This document shows, one piece after another, positions 62,701 through 64,000 of a stretch of 64,000 nucleotides of DNA. The translations under genes were made by a program, and so were the position numbers. Origin of the DNA: Mactra quadrangularis. Taxonomy: Eukaryota; Mollusca; Bivalvia; Venerida; Mactridae. The notes under the pieces were generated by a model that was not told the origin of the DNA, did not search any database, and was given only the letters and a program-made list of their open reading frames with translations. Location: positions 19,066,938-19,130,937 of the forward strand of contig CM046295.1 of NCBI GenBank assembly GCA_025267735.1, written 5' to 3'. Every line of letters starts with the position of its first letter. The stretch's first letter is position 1.

Positions 62701-63639
62701 GTACCAGTTGCCCGGTGAAGAGGGGTAACAGCTTAAAAGTCTGTGGACATGCATCTGCATGGAGCTAAAATGCATTTACTTTTTTATATCTTTCAGACTG
62801 TTGACACGAAATACGTTGGAAGTAGTGTCCTCGTGGATGGCAGAGCCTACATGGCTGTACGGAGTTTTCTAAGCGTTGATAACATGGTTTTGTCAGATAG
62901 TGGTGAATACGCATGCGTAGCGGAAAGTTCCGCTGGAAGTAACAATACAGTTTTCCGTATAAATGTTATTCGTACGTTTTTTCTTTACCATCTTTATGTT
63001 CTCTCTTTTCACATTTGAATATGAAATTGTTAATCAAACCTGTATTATAAGCACTTAGGGCCTAGTTATCATGTGATAGAGCCAGGCTCAGAATCCTCTT
63101 GTTTTATAGGAGCAGTAATCAAGCGGTAGGACACAAGTTTAGGGATCGATAAGTACCCGCGTCCGAACTCCACTATTTTCACTACTAATTTCACCAAGCA
63201 AGAACTTTACCTGCAGTTGTTTAACTCCACCCAGGTGTAAACTTGTACTGTGAGAGTCACCTTCTTGGAGGTAATTTTAAATATCAAACTTGCAAAGTCG
63301 ACCGAACATGTTTATTGATGAAGGACGTAAGACCGCACTTGAACTGCAATTTTTGTTCAATCCTTTGTTTGTTTATCTACTATTTAAGTCAACGATTATT
63401 TTCTTTTTTCAGCCCAGCCTCCGGATCCAGTCACGGAGCTTCATGCTCAACCGACTACCCCGTTCGAAATCGAGATCGAGTGGAATTCTGGAAGTAATTT
63501 GTCACGTGATCATCCAGGTTACGTGATTGGATATCAAGTCGAATTATTAGACGAATTTAGTTTTGTTCTTAAGGCAATCAACGCTACCGAACTTAGTATT
63601 GTTGTGTTTGACCAGTTGTTGGCCGACACCTTTTATGGC
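47716..63639 (+). CDS. Gene 2: secreted or cell-surface FN3/Ig multidomain protein, 17 exons, 3' end beyond the window
   Basis: Seventeen exons join without a stop into 792 codons, all with GT-AG borders: 47716-47797, 50035-50146, 50915-51096, 52946-53047, 54111-54239, 55054-55148, 55671-55815, 56769-56828, 57554-57730, 58232-58399, 59561-59719, 60318-60488, 60851-60967, 61485-61589, 62183-62352, 62797-62971, 63413-63639. Residues 1-24 form a signal peptide. FN3 domains lie at about 29-121 (W49, Y94), 126-203 (W146, Y192), 222-314 (W240, Y290), 320-417 (W337, Y393) and, more diverged, 434-527 (W453). Residues 528-601 form an acidic linker. An I-set Ig domain spans about 604-716 (C625, W637, D-S-G-E-Y-A-C698). 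Another FN3 begins at 718. At least nine N-glycosylation sequons fit an extracellular location. Most introns are phase 1, typical of exon-shuffled modules. I cannot name the family: the region seen could be the ectodomain of a receptor kinase, a phosphatase or an adhesion protein. Confidence 0.88.
47897..48170. mobile_element. Two SINE-A halves, tail-out, in gene 2 intron 1
   Basis: A reverse-strand SINE-A 3' part (GGGTTTAGTGCCGTGTC ... CTCATAAATGGAG, 47897-48055) abuts a forward 3' part (ATAGACAAAGG ... GTTGACACGGCGTTATAT, 48060-48165). The two face away from each other around a T run. Confidence 0.7.
48989..49152. mobile_element. Palindromic MITE with ~50-bp arms, intron 1
   Basis: GGGGGAAACTACAAAAACCC and ACAATATTGCGGTACAGTAC, then AACCCCTCT (48990-49037) are mirrored by AGAGAGGTTGTACTATAACA and GGGTTTTCGTAGTTTCCCCC (49101-49151). 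Small changes in the arms show some age. Confidence 0.75.
49199..49300 (+). mobile_element. GCAGAGGTTA repeat, copy 1
   Basis: GCAGAGGTTAATTTCG, ACACCTAAGGGTAATAACAA and GGCCGCTCTGC match the reverse complement of 57836-57940, so this is a dispersed repeat present in two gene 2 introns. Confidence 0.55.
49540..49690. mobile_element. Palindromic MITE (GATTAACCCCGC arms), intron 1
   Basis: ATGATTAACCCCGCCGATTTA and TAAATCAGCGGGGTTAATGA are inverted arms around a spacer of about 55 bp, with TTTTTATTCAACTGTC and ATGAATAAAATTGAAC further out. A diverged copy is at 59365-59520 and one arm at 9375-9405. Confidence 0.7.
50035..50146 (+). CDS. Gene 2 exon 2: FN3-1, first half
   Basis: The acceptor TTTCTCTTACAG precedes ATGTCCCCAG. 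It encodes residues 28-64 with the B-strand tryptophan (W49) in IYIRWKP. It ends ACAATTAG before GTAAGA, in phase 2. Confidence 0.85.
50310..50785 (+). pseudogene. Non-LTR retrotransposon RT tail relic in intron 2
   Basis: An open segment to the stop at 50532-50534 contains SISYSGAKLWNSLPSYIQ and INNFKHLYLKYK, the S-G-A-x-L-W-N-S-L-P signature of a non-LTR reverse transcriptase C-terminus. About 240 bp of 3' UTR with (GTTT)n follows, then a (TTAC)n tail at 50762-50780. It is 5'-truncated with no catalytic domain, sense to gene 2. Confidence 0.75.
50915..51096 (+). CDS. Gene 2 exon 3: FN3-1, second half
   Basis: The acceptor TTTCTTCACAG precedes GTATAAGTCG. It encodes residues 65-125 with the FN3 motif L-I-P-Y-T-R-Y94. 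It ends ACAGTGG before GTAAGA, in phase 1. Confidence 0.88.
51161..51366 (-). mobile_element. Foldback family F, copy 3, intron 3
   Basis: CTGTTAGCTAACGTTACGGG, ACAACTCAACCCGTGCAATA and GAGATTGAGTTGTCTCGGG, ending GGTAACTGAACACGCT, match copy 2. Sequence beyond it (AGACGCCATTTTAGAAG) matches the G family near 52033. Confidence 0.7.
51524..51812 (+). mobile_element. SINE-A, full length with 12-bp TSD (type copy)
   Basis: The insertion is bounded by identical TGAAATGCACGA at 51512-51523 and 51813-51824, which fixes both ends (289 bp). The A box is GATAGCGCAGTTGGTAGCGC and the B box is GCGGGTTCGAATCCCACCCG. The body carries GGCCTTGTGGAAGGGTAGG and GGTTATAGACAATGG. The tail GTTGACACGGCGTTAACTCC ends in (AATA)n. 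The good match to consensus and the intact TSD suggest a recent insertion. Confidence 0.95.
51965..52135. mobile_element. Foldback family G fragment, intron 3
   Basis: CATTCGGAACATCCTCGGCC, ATTCGCTACGAATAACCTCG, ACATATTTAGACGCC and AACCGGTGTTGAAGTAAAC match the 35560-35700 half of family G in reverse. Confidence 0.65.
52946..53047 (+). CDS. Gene 2 exon 4: FN3-2, first half
   Basis: The acceptor TTGTTTCTGCAG precedes GCAATATACAAG. It encodes residues 126-159, with W146 in VHLEWTT and sequon N151-V-T. It ends TTTACAG before GTAAAA, in phase 1. Confidence 0.85.
53104..53420 (+). mobile_element. tRNA-headed SINE, family E2, copy 1
   Basis: The head GCATGGTCGAATGGTTATTG and tail AGTGATTAAGTTATG, then GAACTTGTTTCACTATCGAG, are shared with 55884-56092. 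B box weak. Confidence 0.55.
53712..53938 (+). mobile_element. SINE-A-related copy with a different head
   Basis: The head CGCGGCCGAGGAGTAGTGGT and GATATCGCAGGTTCGTGCCC is followed by the SINE-A-like 3' body (GTCGGCCTTGTGGTAGGGTA, GAGCTGGCCCTCGTATATA). It may be a subfamily or a chimaera of SINE-A. Confidence 0.6.
54111..54239 (+). CDS. Gene 2 exon 5: FN3-2, second half
   Basis: The acceptor GGATTACTTACAG precedes GTTTTCAAG. It encodes residues 160-202 with the FN3 motif G-L-T-P-E-N-S-Y192. It ends AATACGG before GTAAGG, in phase 1. Confidence 0.88.
54287..54770 (-). repeat. GTCCGTGGACAAG repeat family, copy 1, intron 5
   Basis: Positions 54530-54770 in reverse complement match 58960-59170 and 63660-63870 (GACTTGTTCGAGTCGTACAT, GCGGACAAGTAAATTTTTCC, CCACTTGTCCGTGGACC, then TAACATAGCAATACTTGAT). 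Upstream, 54287-54480 holds two related units (TGAAATTTCAGCTTTTTCCC and TAGAATTTCAAGTTTTTCC). Confidence 0.65.
55054..55148 (+). CDS. Gene 2 exon 6: linker and first strand of FN3-3
   Basis: The acceptor TCGACTTTCAG precedes GTAAAAGAAC. It encodes residues 203-234, including A222-P-R-K-L-R-V, a typical FN3 A strand. It ends AACCATAGG before GTAAGT, in phase 0. Confidence 0.82.
55371..55387. repeat. Poly-C run
   Basis: An uninterrupted run of 17 C, within intron 6. Confidence 0.95.
55671..55815 (+). CDS. Gene 2 exon 7: FN3-3, middle
   Basis: The acceptor ATACATTTTACAG precedes ACTATAGCAG. It encodes residues 235-282 with W240 and GYVLQYK. The donor AAATG before GTTTGT is weaker than its neighbours, but the join to exon 8 (phase 1) restores the FN3 frame. 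Confidence 0.83.
55884..56092 (+). mobile_element. tRNA-headed SINE, family E2, copy 2, intron 7
   Basis: GGAATGGTCGAGGTCAAATC, GCAAGAAACTTTATCC and GAACTTGTTTCATAATCGAG match copy 1 at 53104. Confidence 0.5.
56107..56560. mobile_element. Opposed SINE-B pair in intron 7
   Basis: A forward copy (CGGCCAGCTCAGTCGGTAGC ... GACTGACCGCTGTGATATA, to about 56325) is broken by a reverse copy (GTTGAATTTAACGCCGTAGC ... GGGAGAATGGCCGTAGAAAT, 56327-56538). After it the forward tail resumes as GTTATATGACCTATACAATG. The reverse copy is therefore the younger. Confidence 0.8.
56769..56828 (+). CDS. Gene 2 exon 8: FN3-3, end
   Basis: A 60-nt exon. The acceptor TATTGCTTAAG precedes GACTTCTCCC. It encodes L-L-P-E-V-R-Y290, the FN3 L-x-P-x-x-x-Y motif, then SVRVAGEF and sequon N300-I-T. 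The acceptor lacks a strong polypyrimidine tract, but the phase (1 and 1) and domain fit are exact. Confidence 0.8.
56920..57190 (-). mobile_element. Element X, uninterrupted copy, intron 8
   Basis: Reverse-complement match to 10975-11245 (GACCTTTATGTCGACCAATC, AATGCGTAGATTTCATCTAG, CAATGACTGTGTCATGAATA, GTGACCCTTATTGTG). It carries no family F insertion, so it serves as the empty-site reference for 35706-36340. Confidence 0.7.
57330..57420 (+). mobile_element. SINE-D head
   Basis: GTAGGAGCAGTAGCCCTGTG and CTCGGATTCAAACCACATGG resemble the tRNA-like head at 17408. Only the head is clear. The open frame that starts here and reaches exon 9 is fortuitous upstream of 57554. Confidence 0.5.
57554..57730 (+). 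CDS. Gene 2 exon 9: end of FN3-3 and first half of FN3-4
   Basis: The acceptor TTGTCAATTTACAG precedes GGTCATTCAC. It encodes residues 303-361: W308-L-R-V-R-T closes FN3-3 and VLLKW337PP opens FN3-4. Sequon N343-V-S. It ends TATGCAG before GTAAGC, in phase 1. Confidence 0.86.
57836..57940 (-). mobile_element. GCAGAGGTTA repeat, copy 2, intron 9
   Basis: Reverse complement of the 49199-49300 repeat (GCATCTGCAGAGCGGTCCTC, GTTATTTCCCCTAGGCG, GAGGTTAACCTCTGC). Confidence 0.55.
58232..58399 (+). CDS. Gene 2 exon 10: FN3-4, second half
   Basis: The acceptor TTTTCATTTCAG precedes TACCTCTAG. It encodes residues 362-417 with D-L-L-P-G-S-K-Y393. It ends TCAATAG before GTAGAA, in phase 1. The open frame continuing past 58399 is read-through into the intron. 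Confidence 0.85.
58552..58692 (-). mobile_element. SINE-B 3' half, intron 10
   Basis: GGGTTTTACGTCGTAGCAAC, CGGCTGTCAGTTAATG, GGTGCATACTTTTGTTAGTG and GACTGACAAATATCC are the SINE-B tail and core in reverse. Confidence 0.75.
58960..59210 (+). repeat. GTCCGTGGACAAG repeat family, copy 2, intron 10
   Basis: GTGTGAAATTTCTATGCCC, GACTCGTACATTTATGTCTG, CACTTGTCCGTGGACAA and ATAGCAATACTGAATAATG match copies at 54530-54770 and 63660-63870. Confidence 0.65.
59365..59520. mobile_element. Palindromic MITE (GATTAACCCCGC family), copy 2
   Basis: AACTGTCAGTGGCACAAACA, TTAACCTCGCTGATTTAG and GAAATCAGTGGGGCTAATG match 49540-49690 with more changes. Confidence 0.6.
59561..59719 (+). CDS. Gene 2 exon 11: FN3-5, first half
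   Basis: The acceptor TTTTACCTTTCAG precedes TCGATTGTGA. It encodes residues 418-470: a CEGKC segment with sequons N425 and N429, then W449-L-L-T-W453. It ends CTTTTAG before GTATGA, in phase 1. Confidence 0.83.
59826..60073. mobile_element. MITE with TTCTCAACTGTCAAA ends, copy 2, intron 11
   Basis: Left TTATTGTCCGTTTTTTTCTC and AACTGTCAAAGC; right GTTTTGACAGTTGAGAAA and AACGAACAATAA. The terminal repeats are about 30 bp. A shorter relative is at 46843-46985. Confidence 0.8.
60318..60488 (+). CDS. Gene 2 exon 12: FN3-5, second half
   Basis: The acceptor TTCATATTTCAG precedes GCGAACCC. It encodes residues 471-527, including S-T-S-H-A-Y501-T-I-N-I-Q, a diverged FN3 F strand. It ends ATGAAAG before GTATGT, in phase 1. 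Confidence 0.83.
60851..60967 (+). CDS. Gene 2 exon 13: linker
   Basis: The acceptor TTGTTTATATCAG precedes ATGTTATTG. It encodes residues 528-566, acidic, with sequon N-I-T in LLMNITAATN. No domain recognised. It ends AATATTG before GTAAGA, in phase 1. Confidence 0.78.
61259..61345. repeat. GTTCGATC/GGTCGGTC simple repeat, intron 13
   Basis: GATCGTTCGTTTG and CGGTCGGTCGTTCGGTCGGT tetranucleotide-type repeats. Confidence 0.8.
61485..61589 (+). CDS. Gene 2 exon 14: acidic linker
   Basis: The acceptor CTTTTATGGTTAG precedes ATGTTTCAG. It encodes residues 567-601, including TDDVIDELINETLD, strongly acidic. It ends AATCTAG before GTGAGT, in phase 1. Confidence 0.78.
61778..62054 (+). mobile_element. 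SINE-A with 10-bp TSD and A-box deletion, intron 14
   Basis: Flanked by TAAAGATATG (61768-61777 and 62055-62064). The head reads GGGTCGACAGCGCGCCGGG, lacking the CAGTTGGTAGCG part of the A box seen in the type copy, so it cannot be transcribed from its own promoter. B box and body intact. Confidence 0.9.
62183..62352 (+). CDS. Gene 2 exon 15: Ig domain, first half
   Basis: The acceptor TCTTCATTTTAG precedes AAACACCG. It encodes residues 602-658: E617-G-M-T-L-D-V-T-C625 and I-T-W637, the B and C strands of an I-set Ig domain, with sequons N639 and N643. It ends ATTGTGACG before GTATGT, in phase 0. Confidence 0.88.
62797..62971 (+). CDS. Gene 2 exon 16: Ig domain, second half
   Basis: The acceptor TATATCTTTCAG precedes ACTGTTGAC. 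It encodes residues 659-716 with L690-S-D-S-G-E-Y-A-C698, the F-strand signature. It ends GTTATTC before GTACGT, in phase 1. Confidence 0.9.
63105..63305 (+). mobile_element. SINE-D copy, intron 16
   Basis: AGGAGCAGTAATCAAGCGGT head, GCAAGAACTTTACCTGCAG, GTACTGTGAGAGTCACCTTC and CGACCGAACATGT match 17408-17640. B box degraded. Confidence 0.6.
63413..63639 (+). CDS. Gene 2 exon 17: FN3-6 start, last exon in window
   Basis: The acceptor TTTCTTTTTTCAG precedes CCCAGCCTCC. It encodes residues 717-792: PQPPDPVTEL, then IEIEW740, GYQVEL and LLADTFYG, an FN3 through the F strand. GGC before GTAAGT is a strong phase 0 donor. The frame continues open past it, but that sequence is the GTCCGTGGACAAG repeat, so I end the exon here. 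The next exon lies beyond the window. Confidence 0.85.
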
Positions 63640-63654
63640 GTAAGTGCACTTAAT

Positions 63655-63870
63655 GTCAATATGGTAGTGTGGAATTTCTATGCCCGACTTGTTTGGCTCG
63701 TACATGTCTGTGGACAAGTAAATATTTCCAACCCACTTGTTCATGGACAAGTAATAATTTTAGCTGTAAAATATACTAACATAGCAATACTTCATACATT
63801 TAATGTAGATGTCTCAATGTTTCAATTATATTCAACATGGAACTATTTTATTATTAAATATTATTTATGA
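63655..63870 (+). repeat. GTCCGTGGACAAG repeat family, copy 3
   Basis: GTGTGGAATTTCTATGCCCG, GGCTCGTACATGTCTGTGG, CACTTGTTCATGGACAAG and CTAACATAGCAATACTTCAT match copies at 54530 and 58960. It begins within 20 bp of the exon 17 donor. Confidence 0.65.
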
Positions 63871-64000
63871 CTTCAATCGAAAGAAGTTAAAAATAACACT
63901 CTCGGAGATAGTAACCGAAGTTGTGACAGGTTATCAATAACGTTATAATCGTGTGTTGATAAACTTATAAATGTGGATTTAGAATTAACTCTGATGAATC

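Noticed and set aside
63640..63870. Continuation of gene 2 exon 17 through the open frame to 63870
   Set aside because: GGC before GTAAGT is a strong donor, the FN3 homology stops there, and the following sequence is a dispersed repeat.

Overview
This is 64 kb of AT-rich animal nuclear DNA. Spliced genes with GT-AG introns, several kinds of tRNA-derived SINE, many short DNA transposons and long tandem repeats point to an invertebrate. The overall style, with tRNA-headed SINEs of about 300 bp and 'TAGGGGTGTAAC' and 'GGGGCGGATCC' elements, suggests a lophotrochozoan and most likely a mollusc. That last step is inference and was not checked against any database.

Two protein-coding genes could be built exon by exon, both on the + strand. 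Gene 1 (39488-43121) has four exons and encodes a complete 175-residue protein of unknown family. It ends in Cys-Tyr-Val-Met, a CaaX-type prenylation signal. Gene 2 starts at 47716 and runs off the right edge. Seventeen exons join in frame into 792 residues: a signal peptide, about five fibronectin type III (FN3) domains, an acidic linker, an I-set immunoglobulin domain and the start of another FN3. It looks like the extracellular part of a receptor or adhesion protein. No transmembrane segment or stop is reached.

Four tRNA-Ala(TGC) sequences are present. Three are intact (17167, 24555, 25161, all +). One on the - strand (40244-40311) has a 4-nt deletion in the acceptor stem and is probably dead.

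Positions 1-38900 contain no protein gene I can support. They hold repeats: SINE-A and SINE-B copies, hAT-type MITEs with 8-bp target duplications, one apparently complete non-autonomous Helitron (31762-32142), 3' ends of non-LTR retrotransposons, and minisatellites. The minisatellites include a GAT-rich 44-47-bp higher-order array, a G-rich array beside a hairpin-rich dimer, and several 17-23-bp arrays. From 38900 to 47700 repeats lie close to gene 1: a palindromic MITE upstream of its start codon, a MITE carrying a nested SINE just after the exon 2 donor, a row of CRE (TGACGTCA) sites just before exon 4, and a perfect 46-bp-arm palindrome that carries its likely poly(A) signal. A 17-copy array with a YY1-like core lies between the two genes. 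The introns of gene 2 carry further SINEs, MITEs and a reverse-transcriptase relic.

Nothing links the two genes functionally beyond sharing a strand. The window is best read as two ordinary animal genes in a repeat-dense region whose layered insertions can be ordered in time.
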